Positions 18,023 through 29,335 of a DNA stretch of 64,000 bases are shown piece by piece. The translations under genes and the position numbers were made by a program. This stretch comes from Ramlibacter sp. (lineage in GTDB: Bacteria; Pseudomonadota; Gammaproteobacteria; Burkholderiales; Burkholderiaceae_C): contig JAHBZM010000001.1 in the NCBI GenBank assembly GCA_019635435.1, forward strand, positions 496,001 through 560,000, in the 5' to 3' direction. The notes under the pieces were generated by a model. That model was not told the DNA's origin. It made no database searches and was given only the letters and a program-made list of their open reading frames with translations. How positions within the stretch are numbered: position 1 is the stretch's first letter; every line of letters begins with the position of its first letter.

Positions 18023-20344
18023 ATGCCCTCCTGCTCCCGTTTTGCCTTGACGCCTGTGGCCCTCGTGGCTTGTGCCCTGATGCACCACCCGCTGGCCCGC
18101 GCCCAGGCGACGGCGGGCGAGAGCGGCATGCAGCTCAAGTCCAGCCCGCTGCTGCGCGAGACCATTCCGGAAACCGAGCGCAAGGGCCTGCCCACCTATG
18201 TGACGGGCGACCGGCTCTCGGGCAGCCCCGACCTGGACACCCTGGTCGAAGGCAACGCCGAACTGCGGCGCGGCGACCTGTCCATCCGCGCCGACCGGCT
18301 CGAGTACTACCAGCCCGACGACCTGGCCAAGGCGCGCGGCAATGTGCACATCAACCGGGCCGGCAACACCTTCGAGGGGCCGCTGCTCGAACTCAAGGTG
18401 GACGCGTTCGAGGGCTTCTTCACCGAGCCCCACTACCGCTTCCTGCGCAACGACGCCTATGGCGAAGCCGAGCGCGTGGACTTCCTGGATGACAAGCGCG
18501 CGATCATCCGCAACGCCACTTACACCACCTGCCAGCGCCGCCCGGGCCCGAGCTGGATGCCCGACTGGGTGCTGCGCGCGGCCAGCATCCGCATCGACAA
18601 CGAGGAAGAGACCGGCCAGGCCACGGGCGCCTCGCTGCGGTTTCTGGGCGTGCCCATCCTGCCGATCCCGTCGCTGAGCTTTCCGCTGTCGGACAAGCGC
18701 AAGTCCGGGCTGCTGCCGCCCACCATCGGGCTGGACAACCTCAACGGCGTGGAGCTCACGCTGCCGTACTACTGGAACATCGCGCCCAACCGCGATGCCA
18801 CGTTTTTCCCGGCGCTTATGACCAAGCGCGGCGTGGACCTGGGCGGCGAGTTCCGCTACCTCGAGCAGGACTACAGCGGCAAGCTGCGCGCCAACTTCAT
18901 GCCCAACGACAGCCTGCGCGCGCGTGACCGCTGGGGCTATGCGCTGCAGCATGACGGCGTGGTGCGCACCGGGCTGACGGGCATCGGCACGCTGGGCATC
19001 AACCTCAACCTCAACCGCGTCAGCGACGACAACTACTGGCGCGACTTCTCGCGCGGCACCACCTCGCTCACGCAGCGCCTGCTGGCCAATGACGCCAACC
19101 TGTACTGGTCGCGCGGCAACTTCTCGCTGGCGGCGCGCACGCTCAAGTGGCAGACGCTGCAGGACGTGGCCTCGCCCATCGTCCCGCCTTACGACCGGCT
19201 GCCGCAGCTCACGGGCCGCTATGCGCGCACCAACCTGGCCGGGGGGCTGGATGTGTCCACCGAGGTGGACTACACGCAGTTCAAGGCCGAGCGCACCCTC
19301 ACCGGGCAGCCCAATGCCAAGCGCAGCTACGCACTGGCCCAGATCAGCCGGCCCTGGCAGGCCCCGGGCTGGTTTGCCATCCCGAAGCTGCAGCTGCACT
19401 CCACGAACTACCAGTTCGACGCGCCGCTGACCAACGGCGCCACCTCGGCCAGCCGCGTGCTGCCCACCTTCAGCCTGGACAGCGGCCTGGTGTTCGAGCG
19501 TGATGCCAGCTATTTCGGGCGCAGCTTCCGCCAGACGCTGGAGCCGCGGGCGTTCTACGTGTACACACCGTTCCGTGACCAGAGCCTGCTGCCCAACTAC
19601 GACTCGGCCGCCAACGACTTCAACTTCGCGACCATCTACACCGAGAACGCCTTTGGCGGCAACGACCGCATCTCCGACAACAACCTGCTGACCCTGGGCG
19701 CGACCACGCGCCTGCTCGACCCGGCCACCGGCGCCGAGGCGGCGCGCTTTGGCATCGCCCAGCGCCTTCGCTTCAAGGACCAGAGGGTCACGCTGCCGGG
19801 CGGAACGCCGGTCAGTGAGCGGCTGTCGGACGTGCTGCTGGGCGCCTCGGTCAACTGGGACCCGAAGTGGAGCTTCGAGTCCACCGTGCAGTACAACCCC
19901 AAGACCCGGCGCTCGATCCGCTCGACCCTGGGCGGGCGATACAACCCCGGCAGCTACCGTGTGATCAGCGCGGCCTACCGCCTGCAGCGCGGCCTGAGCG
20001 AGCAGATCGACATGGGCTGGCAGTGGCCGATCGGCAATGTCACCGGCGGCGAGGGCCGCTGGTACAGCGTGGGCCGGCTCAATTACAGCCTGCAGGACCG
20101 CAAGCTGGTCGATTCGGTGATCGGTTTTGAGTACGATGCAGGGTGCTGGCTGGGCCGCATCGTGGTGGAACGGCTGCAAAGCAGCACCTCGTCAGCCAAC
20201 AAGCGCATCCTGTTCCAGCTGGAATTCATTGGCTTCACCCGGCTGGGTTCCAATGCGCTGCAGACGCTGAAGGACAATATCCCCCGCTACCAGTACCTGC
20301 GCGAGCAGACCACGGCCCCCAGCCGTTACAGCAATTACGAGTGA
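18023..20344 (+). CDS. lptD: LPS-assembly protein LptD
   Basis: 773 residues with signal peptide (cut after ARA, near residue 27). An OstA-like N-terminal domain (LVEGNAELRRGDLSIRADRL) is followed by the large outer-membrane beta-barrel, with the conserved cysteine pairs represented by TTCQRR and the C-terminal DAGCW. LptD with LptE inserts lipopolysaccharide into the outer leaflet. First gene of lptD-surA-rsmA, an order conserved in many proteobacteria. Confidence 0.95.
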   Translation: MPSCSRFALTPVALVACALMHHPLARAQATAGESGMQLKSSPLLRETIPETERKGLPTYVTGDRLSGSPDLDTLVEGNAELRRGDLSIRADRLEYYQPDDLAKARGNVHINRAGNTFEGPLLELKVDAFEGFFTEPHYRFLRNDAYGEAERVDFLDDKRAIIRNATYTTCQRRPGPSWMPDWVLRAASIRIDNEEETGQATGASLRFLGVPILPIPSLSFPLSDKRKSGLLPPTIGLDNLNGVELTLPYYWNIAPNRDATFFPALMTKRGVDLGGEFRYLEQDYSGKLRANFMPNDSLRARDRWGYALQHDGVVRTGLTGIGTLGINLNLNRVSDDNYWRDFSRGTTSLTQRLLANDANLYWSRGNFSLAARTLKWQTLQDVASPIVPPYDRLPQLTGRYARTNLAGGLDVSTEVDYTQFKAERTLTGQPNAKRSYALAQISRPWQAPGWFAIPKLQLHSTNYQFDAPLTNGATSASRVLPTFSLDSGLVFERDASYFGRSFRQTLEPRAFYVYTPFRDQSLLPNYDSAANDFNFATIYTENAFGGNDRISDNNLLTLGATTRLLDPATGAEAARFGIAQRLRFKDQRVTLPGGTPVSERLSDVLLGASVNWDPKWSFESTVQYNPKTRRSIRSTLGGRYNPGSYRVISAAYRLQRGLSEQIDMGWQWPIGNVTGGEGRWYSVGRLNYSLQDRKLVDSVIGFEYDAGCWLGRIVVERLQSSTSSANKRILFQLEFIGFTRLGSNALQTLKDNIPRYQYLREQTTAPSRYSNYE

Positions 20345-20350
20345 GCTTCC

Positions 20351-21724
20351 ATGAAACAACGCGCATCCGCACTGACGCTGGCCCTTGTTGCCGCCCTGAC
20401 CGTCCCGGCCGCCGGGGCCCAGGGCCTGCGCGTGTCGCCGCAGATCGGCGCCAGCCGCCCGCCGGCCGCGGCCCAGCCGGCGGCGGGACCGCGCCTGGCG
20501 GACTACATCGTGGCAGTGGTCAACAGCGAGCCGATCACCAACAACGAGGTGCGGTCGCGCCTGGTCCGCATCGAGCAGCAGCTGGCGCAGCAAGGCGGCG
20601 CCCTGCCGCCGCGCAACGTGCTCGCACGCCAGGTGCTGGAGCGGATGATCAGCGAAAAGGCGCAGCTGCAACTGGCCCGCGAGACCGGGGTCAAGGTGGA
20701 CGAGGTCTCGGTGGACCAGGCCGAGGACAACGTCGCGCGGCAGAACCAGATCACCGTGCCCGAGCTGCACCGCCGCCTGGCGGCCGATGGCATTCCGGTC
20801 AGCCAGTTCCGCGACGAGCTGCGCAACCAGCTGCTGCTCACGCGCCTGCGCGACCGCGAAGTGGAGCCGCGCGTGAAGGTGACCGATCTGGAGGTGGACC
20901 AGTTCATCCAGGAACAGAAGGGCAGTGACGACCTTGCCACCATGGAGCTGAACCTGGCCCAGGTGCTGGTGGCCGTGCCCGAGAACGCCACGCCGGCCCA
21001 GGTGGCGGCCTTGCAGGCGCGTGCCGCGGGCGTGCAGGCGCGGGCCCGCGCCGGCGAAGACTTTGGCAAGCTGGCCCGCGAGTTTTCCGACGCGCCGGGC
21101 GCCGCGACCTCGGACGGGCAGATGGGCCTGCGGCCGGCCGACCGCTATCCGCAGATTTTTGTCAACGCGGCCCAGCCGCTGCCCGAAGGGGGCGTGAGCG
21201 ACGTGGTGCGCTCGGGCGCGGGCTTCCACATCCTCAAGGTGGTCGAAAAACGTCAGGCCGGCATGCCCGGCGTGCACGTCACCCAGAACCACGCGCGGCA
21301 CATCCTGCTGCGGCCCAGCGCGCAGCTCAGCGAGTCGGCCGCGCGTGAACGGCTGGCGGATTTCCGCAAGCGCATCGAGGCCGGCACGGCCGACTTTGCC
21401 CAGCTGGCGCGCGAGAATTCGCAGGATGCCAGTGCCCGCAACGGCGGCGACCTGGGCTGGGCCAACCCCGGGCTGTTCGTGCCCGAGTTCGAGGACGCCC
21501 TGGCCGACCTCAAGCCCGGGCAGATCTCCCAGCCCATCGTCTCGCGCTTTGGCGTGCACCTGATCCAGCTGCTGGAGCGCCGCCAGACCACGCTGAGCCA
21601 GCGCGAGCAACGCGAGATCGCGCGCAACCTGGTGCGCGAAAAGAAGCTCGACGAGGCCTATGCCAACTGGGCGCAGGAGGTGCGCGGGCGCGCCTACGTC
21701 GAACTGCGCGAACCGCCCTTGTGA
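20351..21724 (+). CDS. surA: Periplasmic chaperone/peptidyl-prolyl isomerase SurA
   Basis: 457 residues, 6 bp after lptD. Signal peptide ending AAGA, then the SurA_N chaperone domain (YIVAVVNSEPITNNEVRSRL) and two parvulin domains (first near 220-320, second near 325-430; second has GGDLGWANPGLFVPEFEDAL). SurA escorts outer-membrane beta-barrel proteins, including LptD, so the operon pairs client and chaperone. Confidence 0.95.
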   Translation: MKQRASALTLALVAALTVPAAGAQGLRVSPQIGASRPPAAAQPAAGPRLADYIVAVVNSEPITNNEVRSRLVRIEQQLAQQGGALPPRNVLARQVLERMISEKAQLQLARETGVKVDEVSVDQAEDNVARQNQITVPELHRRLAADGIPVSQFRDELRNQLLLTRLRDREVEPRVKVTDLEVDQFIQEQKGSDDLATMELNLAQVLVAVPENATPAQVAALQARAAGVQARARAGEDFGKLAREFSDAPGAATSDGQMGLRPADRYPQIFVNAAQPLPEGGVSDVVRSGAGFHILKVVEKRQAGMPGVHVTQNHARHILLRPSAQLSESAARERLADFRKRIEAGTADFAQLARENSQDASARNGGDLGWANPGLFVPEFEDALADLKPGQISQPIVSRFGVHLIQLLERRQTTLSQREQREIARNLVREKKLDEAYANWAQEVRGRAYVELREPPL

Positions 21725-21727
21725 ACT

Positions 21728-21846
21728 TGATGGCGCCCCCACGCTTGCCCACTGCGTGTGGCGCGCTGCCCCCCGAGGGGGCCGCATTGTCCCTTGGGGC
21801 GGCCCGGCGGGAAAACATGCCCCCACGCTTGCCCGCTGCGTTTGAG
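21728..21846 (+). repeat. Dispersed repeat family 2, copy a
   Basis: Begins right after the surA stop. GCGCCCCCACGCTTGCCCAC, then CTGCCCCCCGAGG, GGCCGC, CCTTGGGGCGGCCCGGCGG and an AAAAC tail, followed by a second partial start of the unit (CCCCCACGCTTGCCCGCTGC). GGCCGC and GCGGCC inside it can pair into a hairpin. The same unit occurs at 55443-55528. Confidence 0.78.
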
Positions 21847-21857
21847 GTGCCGAGCCC

Positions 21858-22622
21858 ATGAAGCACGTGGCGCGCAAGCGGTTCGGCCAGCATTTCCTGA
21901 CCGACGCGGGGATCATCGACGCCATCGTGCGCGCCATCGCGCCGCAGCCGGGGCAGGCGCTGGTGGAGATCGGCCCGGGGCTGGCCGCGCTGACCCAGCC
22001 GCTGGTGGAGCGGGCCGGGCGGCTGACCGTGATCGAGCTGGACCGGGACCTCGCGTTGCGGCTGCGCCTGCATGGCCAGCTCGACGTCATTGAATCCGAT
22101 GTGCTCAAGGTGGACTTTGCGCAGGTGGCCGCCAACCTGGGCGCGCCGAAGATCCGGGTCGCCGGCAACCTGCCCTACAACATCTCCACCCCCATCCTGT
22201 TCCACCTGCTGGGCCATGTGGCCGTGGTCGAGGACCAGCACTTCATGCTGCAAAAGGAAGTGATCGACCGCATGGTCGCTTCGCCCGCCACCAGCGACTA
22301 CAGCCGCCTGAGCGTGATGCTGCAGTGGCGCTACGCGATGGACAACGTGCTGTTCGTGCCGCCCGAGTCGTTTGATCCGCCGCCGCGCGTTGACAGTGCC
22401 GTGGTGCGCATGGTGCCGCTGGCCGACCCGCCGGCGGTGGACGTCAAGCTGCTCAGCGAGCTGGTGCAGGTGGCCTTCAGCCAGCGGCGCAAGCTGCTGC
22501 GGCATTCGCTGGGCCGGTGGCTGGAGCAGAAGAATTTTGCTGGCACCTTCGACCTGCACCGGCGTGCCGAGGAAGTGCCGGTCGCCGAATACGTGGCGCT
22601 GGCCCAGTCGCTCGCCCCATAA
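21858..22622 (+). CDS. rsmA: 16S rRNA (adenine-1518/1519-N6) dimethyltransferase RsmA
   Basis: 254 residues. KRFGQHFLTD at the start, SAM-binding VEIGPGLAALT, catalytic NLPYNISTPIL and the C-terminal SQRRKLLRHSLG are diagnostic of RsmA/KsgA. Dimethylates two adenosines near the 3' end of 16S rRNA. Separated from surA by repeat family 2 copy a, which may affect coupling. Also known as ksgA. Confidence 0.95.
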   Translation: MKHVARKRFGQHFLTDAGIIDAIVRAIAPQPGQALVEIGPGLAALTQPLVERAGRLTVIELDRDLALRLRLHGQLDVIESDVLKVDFAQVAANLGAPKIRVAGNLPYNISTPILFHLLGHVAVVEDQHFMLQKEVIDRMVASPATSDYSRLSVMLQWRYAMDNVLFVPPESFDPPPRVDSAVVRMVPLADPPAVDVKLLSELVQVAFSQRRKLLRHSLGRWLEQKNFAGTFDLHRRAEEVPVAEYVALAQSLAP

Positions 22623-22645
22623 AAAACCCGTCGCAAGGACGGGTT
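22621..22645 (-). terminator. Rho-independent terminator for the minus-strand RNase/barstar operon
   Basis: AACCCGTC and GACGGGTT flank a 5-base loop. On the minus strand the stem is followed by six Ts, which overlap the rsmA stop codon. On the plus strand no U-tract follows, so it acts mainly on transcription coming from the barstar side. Confidence 0.8.
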
Positions 22646-22703
22646 CTCAATTCCAGAGGGGTGCCGTGGCACCGCCCCCGGTCGGGCCTGGCGCGAGCCA
22701 GGT

Positions 22704-22925
22704 TCAGGCGGCGGCGAGCCAGTACCCGGCGTTGAAAGGGCTGCTCATGCGCAGCGCCAGCGGCGACACGTCCACCAGCTTGTCGGTGGGCATCTTCTCG
22801 CCGTTCTCGGTGATCAGTTCGATGCCGGAGGGGGCGCTGGCCTGGCCTTCGGTTTTCTGAGCCTCATTCGCCCGTTCTGCTTGGCTGTTTTGCGCAGAAC
22901 GGGCTACAGAAAAGAATAGAAGCAT
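22704..22925 (-). CDS. Small hypothetical protein downstream of barstar (doubtful)
   Basis: A 73-codon reading frame starting inside the last codons of barstar (22-bp overlap). Its first part spans a perfect 11-bp inverted repeat, while the second half (IELITENGEKMPTDKLVDV, ending FNAGYWLAAA) looks more protein-like than a random frame. It ends before the minus-strand terminator at 22621-22645, so it would be on the same transcript. I recognise no family; it may be a real small gene with a different start or a remnant. Confidence 0.3.
   Translation of the reverse strand: MLLFFSVARSAQNSQAERANEAQKTEGQASAPSGIELITENGEKMPTDKLVDVSPLALRMSSPFNAGYWLAAA
22870..22904 (-). other. Perfect 11-bp stem-loop at the barstar stop codon
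   Basis: GCCCGTTCTGC and GCAGAACGGGC pair across a 13-base loop, starting within the barstar stop codon. No U-tract. Could be an mRNA stabiliser or processing site between barstar and whatever lies downstream. Confidence 0.5.
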
Positions 22926-23347
22926 CGGAAGGGTATCTTCCGGTCCGCCCAGTAATCCGCGGTGTCACGGAAGATGTCGAGCAGCTGCTCGCGTGCTTCC
23001 TTGTCGAACTTGGCGTTGGCCGGAATCTGCTCCAGCACCACGATGAAGCCCGGCTGCGGGCCCGACTTGTGCAGCGGGTCGGTCATGCAGTCATACAGCG
23101 CGTCGAAGTTCTTGCCGAAGTGCGACGGGAAGGTGAACTGCTGGGCGATCAGGTCCAGCACGTCCTGCTTGCTCTGGGCCGTGGCCAGGTTGGCATAGAG
23201 GAAATGCTGGCCGAGCGCCTGCGCGGCTTCCTGCAGGTCCTGCACCCTGAAGGCGCGGATCGACTGCACGATGTTGGTCCTTACGGTACGAAGTGGTGTA
23301 TCCATCTCCGCTTCTCTTTCCATAGTCAAAAACAAATCCCGCTTCAT
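22904..23347 (-). CDS. Barstar-family ribonuclease inhibitor
   Basis: 147 residues. The start ATG 23345-23347 has a GGAG box overlapping the stop of the RNase gene, 3 bp between the two genes, so translation is probably coupled. The barstar core is visible: LGQHFLYANLATAQSKQDVL, then QFTFPSHFGKNFDALYDCMT, then VVLEQIP. No signal peptide, so it stays in the cytoplasm and would neutralise unexported RNase. An internal start (MEREAE or MDTPLR) is possible. Confidence 0.85.
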   Translation of the reverse strand: MKRDLFLTMEREAEMDTPLRTVRTNIVQSIRAFRVQDLQEAAQALGQHFLYANLATAQSKQDVLDLIAQQFTFPSHFGKNFDALYDCMTDPLHKSGPQPGFIVVLEQIPANAKFDKEAREQLLDIFRDTADYWADRKIPFRCFYSFL

Positions 23348-23350
23348 TGG

Positions 23351-23761
23351 CTACTCCACAATCCTGCGAAAGCTCGCGTAATGGTCGGCGGTGTAATAAC
23401 ACGCGTCCGGCGTCCGGGGCGGACCGCCGCACACAATGCGCCGGGCTCCCCGGTCGCGCGAACCTGGCGTTTTGACGGTGTACTCGCGGTAGTAACCCCG
23501 CGGCTGGCCCGGAAGCTTGCGCTCGCGGTTGCCGAACACCGTGCCATCCTTGCCGTACGAGAACGGTCCGCCCTGGCGGATCTGTTCAAAAGTTTCCCGG
23601 CCCTGCCGCGGCAACTCGGCCAGGCTGACCGTGGCTGAGCTGCTGTTGGCGAGTCCGTCAGTTCGCGGGCCCTTGGCATGCACCACACTGGGGACGGTGA
23701 AAACCGTGGCCAGTAAAAAGCTAGTGAGTGCAAACTTGACAGCGGCGAAACGACGCGCCAT
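23351..23761 (-). CDS. Secreted guanyl-specific ribonuclease (barnase/RNase Sa-like)
   Basis: 136 residues from ATG 23759-23761. Signal peptide of about 29 residues ending VVHA. The mature part has the microbial RNase layout: LPRQGRETFEQIRQGGPF, YREYTVKTPG (catalytic Glu), RGARRIVCGG (catalytic Arg) and YYTADHYASF (catalytic His). Exported nuclease paired with a cytoplasmic barstar, as in Bacillus and Streptomyces. Extracellular RNA scavenging or competition is inference. Confidence 0.87.
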   Translation of the reverse strand: MARRFAAVKFALTSFLLATVFTVPSVVHAKGPRTDGLANSSSATVSLAELPRQGRETFEQIRQGGPFSYGKDGTVFGNRERKLPGQPRGYYREYTVKTPGSRDRGARRIVCGGPPRTPDACYYTADHYASFRRIVE

Positions 23762-23866
23762 GGGCGGAACCTTGTGGAAACCTGTTGTTCTGGGGACGCC
23801 GATCAAACCCCGGGTAAACCCGGAAATTCAAGAGCGGTAGTGTGACCGATCTGCCCTGAAAGCGCA

Positions 23867-23895
23867 AGCGGCTGCCCAAATTTTGAGCAGCCGCT
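23867..23895. terminator. Stem-loop between maeB and the RNase gene
   Basis: AGCGGCTGC and GCAGCCGCT form a perfect 9-bp stem with an 11-base loop, about 60 bp downstream of the maeB stop. No strong U-tract on either strand. Likely ends maeB mRNA and separates it from the RNase promoter. Confidence 0.5.
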
Positions 23896-23953
23896 GAGGG
23901 GTCTTTACCGGCAATTGACAAAAATAAGTTAGTACCAGCTATCTAAATCCGGC

Positions 23954-26287
<2,334 letters not shown>

Positions 26288-26519
26288 GTTGTCAGGTCTC
26301 CTGGGACCAACAGCTTACGCCCGGGATCGGCGTGCCGTCAGCTTTTGTAAGGGAACGCGATTGTAGACGTGGGCGCGGGAAAACCCTAGTACGGGATTCT
26401 GCGTAAAGGGTGGGGCGCTTTTGACTTTTTGGCAAAGATCGGCGCCGGACCCAACTCCCGGCATGTTGACCCGGCGCACGGGTATCATCAGCCGACCTTT
26501 TTGACCACAGGAGGACGCC

Positions 26520-27554
26520 ATGGCGCTGATGGATTTCATCAAGAAACAGTTCATCGACATCATCCAGTGGACGGAGGAGGGCGATGGCACGCTGGCCTGG
26601 CGCTTCCCGATGCGCGACATGGAGATCCAGTACGGCGCCTCGCTGACCGTGCGCGAGTCGCAGATGGCGGTGTTTGTCAACGAGGGCAAGGTGGCCGACG
26701 TGTTCGGCCCCGGCATGTACAAGCTCACCACCCAGACCATCCCGGTGCTGACCTACCTCAAGAACTGGGACAAGCTGTTCGAGTCCCCGTTCAAGAGCGA
26801 CGTGTATTTCTTCAGCACGCGCCAGCAGGTGGACCAGAAGTGGGGCACGCCCCAGCCCGTGACCATCCGCGACAAGGACTTCGGCGCCATCCGCCTGCGC
26901 GCCTTTGGCAACTACAGCTTCCGAGTGGCCGACCCCAAGCTGTTCCACACCGAAATCTCGGGCACGCGCGAGCGCTATGAAGTGGCCGACCTGGACGGCC
27001 AGCTGCGCGGCCTGGTGCTGCAGCACCTGTCGGACGGGATTGCGCAAAGCGGCATTCCCTTCCTCGACCTCGCGGCCAACCAGATCGAGTTTGCCAAGGC
27101 CCTGTCGGCCGAGCTCACGCCGGCGTTCGCGGCGATCGGCCTCAAGCTCGAAGGCATGACGGTGCAGAACGTGTCGCTGCCCGAGGAACTGCAGAAAATC
27201 CTGGACCAGAAGATCGGCATGGGCATGGTCGGCAACGACATGGGCAAGTTCATGCAGTACCAGACGGCGCAGGCCATTCCCAAGTTTGCCGAAGGTGCCG
27301 GCGGCGGTGGCGGGGTGGCCGGCGACGCCATGGGCCTGGGCGCCGGGGTGGCGCTGGGCCAGGTGCTGGCGCAAAACCTTTCGCAGGGGCTTAACCAGAG
27401 CCAGGCAGCCGCTGCACAGCCGGGCGTTGCCGCCGTCAGGCCCGATGACATCATGGCCACGCTGGAAAAGCTGGGCGAGCTCAAGACCAAGGGCATCCTC
27501 ACGCAGGAAGAGTTCGACGCCAAGAAGGCCGAGCTGCTCAAGAAGCTCGTCTGA
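26520..27554 (+). CDS. SPFH-domain protein with C-terminal SHOCT helix pair
   Basis: 344 residues, strong GGAGG before ATG 26520. An SPFH/band-7 domain ('virion core protein' subgroup: SLTVRESQMAVFVNEGKVAD, FGPGMYKLTT, IRDKDFGAIRLRAFGNYSF) fills residues 30-240. A glycine/alanine linker follows, then a SHOCT segment (DIMATLEKLGELKTKGILTQ). No transmembrane span; probably oligomerises on the membrane surface. First gene of an operon with DUF4178, DUF350, aminopropyltransferase and amine oxidase genes. 26288-26519 upstream should hold its promoter, but I see no convincing one. Confidence 0.87.
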   Translation: MALMDFIKKQFIDIIQWTEEGDGTLAWRFPMRDMEIQYGASLTVRESQMAVFVNEGKVADVFGPGMYKLTTQTIPVLTYLKNWDKLFESPFKSDVYFFSTRQQVDQKWGTPQPVTIRDKDFGAIRLRAFGNYSFRVADPKLFHTEISGTRERYEVADLDGQLRGLVLQHLSDGIAQSGIPFLDLAANQIEFAKALSAELTPAFAAIGLKLEGMTVQNVSLPEELQKILDQKIGMGMVGNDMGKFMQYQTAQAIPKFAEGAGGGGGVAGDAMGLGAGVALGQVLAQNLSQGLNQSQAAAAQPGVAAVRPDDIMATLEKLGELKTKGILTQEEFDAKKAELLKKLV

Positions 27555-27571
27555 CCTGACGCCGCGGCCTC

Positions 27572-29092
27572 GTGGCTGATCCAAGCCCTCTTCGCAGCTA
27601 CCGCGCGCCCTGCCCGGGCTGTGGCGCCCCGGTGGAGTTCCGCAGCGCCCAGTCCACCCATGCGGTCTGCGCCTATTGCCGCAGCACGGTGGTGCGCAGC
27701 GGCGAAGTGCTGTCGCGGCTGGGCAAGATGGCCGAGCTGTTCGACGACCACAGCCCGTTGCAGCTGCAGGCCAGTGGCAGCATCACGCTGCAGGACCGGC
27801 CGCGTAAATTCACCCTGGTGGGCCGCCTGCAGTACCGCGCGCCCACCGGCACCTGGACCGAGTGGAACGCGCTGTTCGACGACGGCAGCACCGGCCTGCT
27901 GGGCGAGGACAACGGCGCCTATGTGTTCTCGCTGCCCGCTTCGCTGCTGCGCGATGTGCCCTCGGCCGACCGCTTCCGCGTGGGGGCCACCACGGCTTTT
28001 GGTGGCAAGCCCTTCAGCGTGGCGCTCAATGACCAGGTAACCCTCATTGCCGCCGAGGGCGAGCTGCCGCGCCTGCCCGAGCTGGGCCGGCCTTTTGCCA
28101 TGGTGGAGTTGCGCAGCGCCGACGGCGAGGTGCTCAGCTTTGATTACGGGACCCAGCCGCCGGCGGTGTCGCGGGGCCGCACCGTGCTGCTGGAGTCGCT
28201 CCAGCTCAGCGGCCTGCGCGACGAATTCGTCAAGGCAGAACGGGGCCGCGAGTTTGCCTGCCCCCACTGCGGGGCGCCGGTCTCGGTCGCGTTGGCCAAC
28301 AGCAGGAGCATCACCTGCAACTCGTGCCACAGCCTGATCGACCTCGCGTCGGGCACGGGCGCCGAACTGCGGCATGCGCAGCAGGACGAGCCGGTGCAGC
28401 CGCTCATTGCACTGGGCTCGGTGGGCTCGCTTCAGGGCGTGCACTGGCAGGTCGTGGGCTTCCAGCACCGGTTGGGCCACGACCCGCAGGAGGAAGATGC
28501 CGAGCACTTTGGCTGGGACGAATACCTGCTGTACCACCCCAAGCGCGGCTTCAGCTTCCTGGTGGATACCGAGGAAGGCTGGAGCATGGTCAAGCCGACC
28601 ACCGGCGCGCCGGTGCTGTCGCCGGGCGCCAAGAGCGCCAGCTACCTGGGCACCACCTACGCACTGCAATACAGCTACCAGGCCGAGACCACCTACGTGG
28701 CCGGCGAGTTCTACTGGCCGGTGTCGCGGGGCCAGAAGACCTTCAACCGCGACTTTGCCAAGGGCCGCGGCCTGCTGTCCATGGAGCAGACGCCCACCGA
28801 GATCACCTGGTCGGTGGGCAGCAAGATGGAGAGCGACGCGGTCGCCAAGGCCTTCAAGCTCGAGGGCCGCAAGGCGGACCTGGCGCGCGCCGATGCCGGG
28901 CCCACCAGCACCTCGGGCGTGGGTTGCGGTACGGTGGTGGTCATGTTCATCGTGATCCTGCTGTTCCTGGTGCTGCTGCGGGCCTGCATGTCCTGCGATC
29001 CGCAGCGCGAGAACTGCAGCAGTTCGGGCAGCAGCTGGCGCAGCAGCGGCGGCTCGTTCGGCGGGTTCTCAAGCGGGGGGAGTCACAAATGA
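27572..29092 (+). CDS. Double zinc-ribbon, double DUF4178 membrane-anchored protein
   Basis: 506 residues from GTG 27572, 17 bp after the SPFH gene. Two repeats of zinc ribbon plus DUF4178: ribbon 1 CPGCGAP...CAYC (residues 14-37) and ribbon 2 CPHCGAP...CNSC (near 230-252), each followed by a DUF4178 beta-domain (second: FGWDEYLLYHPKRGFSFL). One membrane span near 455-472 (VVVMFIVILLFLVLLRAC), then a Ser/Gly-rich tail. DUF4178 has no known biochemistry but recurs with DUF350 and polyamine genes. Most of the protein should be cytoplasmic, next to the SPFH partner. Confidence 0.82.
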   Translation: MADPSPLRSYRAPCPGCGAPVEFRSAQSTHAVCAYCRSTVVRSGEVLSRLGKMAELFDDHSPLQLQASGSITLQDRPRKFTLVGRLQYRAPTGTWTEWNALFDDGSTGLLGEDNGAYVFSLPASLLRDVPSADRFRVGATTAFGGKPFSVALNDQVTLIAAEGELPRLPELGRPFAMVELRSADGEVLSFDYGTQPPAVSRGRTVLLESLQLSGLRDEFVKAERGREFACPHCGAPVSVALANSRSITCNSCHSLIDLASGTGAELRHAQQDEPVQPLIALGSVGSLQGVHWQVVGFQHRLGHDPQEEDAEHFGWDEYLLYHPKRGFSFLVDTEEGWSMVKPTTGAPVLSPGAKSASYLGTTYALQYSYQAETTYVAGEFYWPVSRGQKTFNRDFAKGRGLLSMEQTPTEITWSVGSKMESDAVAKAFKLEGRKADLARADAGPTSTSGVGCGTVVVMFIVILLFLVLLRACMSCDPQRENCSSSGSSWRSSGGSFGGFSSGGSHK

Positions 29093-29113
29093 AGTTCATT
29101 TCTGGAGGTCATC

Positions 29114-29335
29114 ATGGGTCTTGAATGGCTGAAAACCGGGGCCGTCTTCGGCTCCATCCTTTACGCGCTGATTGGCGTGGTGGTGTTCTGGCTGAGCTTT
29201 CTGGTGCTGGACAAGCTCACGCCCTACAACCTGTGGGAAGAACTGGTCGAGAAGCAGAACATCGCGCTGGGCGTGGTGGTGGCGGCCATGGGGCTGGGCA
29301 TCTCGATCATCGTGGCCGCCGCGATCCACGGCTGA
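29114..29335 (+). CDS. DUF350 small membrane protein (YjfL-like)
   Basis: 73 residues, GGAGG upstream. Two hydrophobic spans: near 8-31 and near 50-70 (GVVVAAMGLGISIIVAAAI), joined by a loop LDKLTPYNLWEELVEKQN. This is one DUF350 unit; the family is typically two-span repeats and is found with polyamine-type genes. The stop overlaps the next start (TGATG), indicating translational coupling. Confidence 0.82.
   Translation: MGLEWLKTGAVFGSILYALIGVVVFWLSFLVLDKLTPYNLWEELVEKQNIALGVVVAAMGLGISIIVAAAIHG

Noticed and set aside
26288..26519. TTGACC ... TATCAT pair considered as promoter of the SPFH operon
   Set aside because: The spacer is only about 11 bp, too short for a sigma-70 promoter; no better pair was found in this 232-bp gap.
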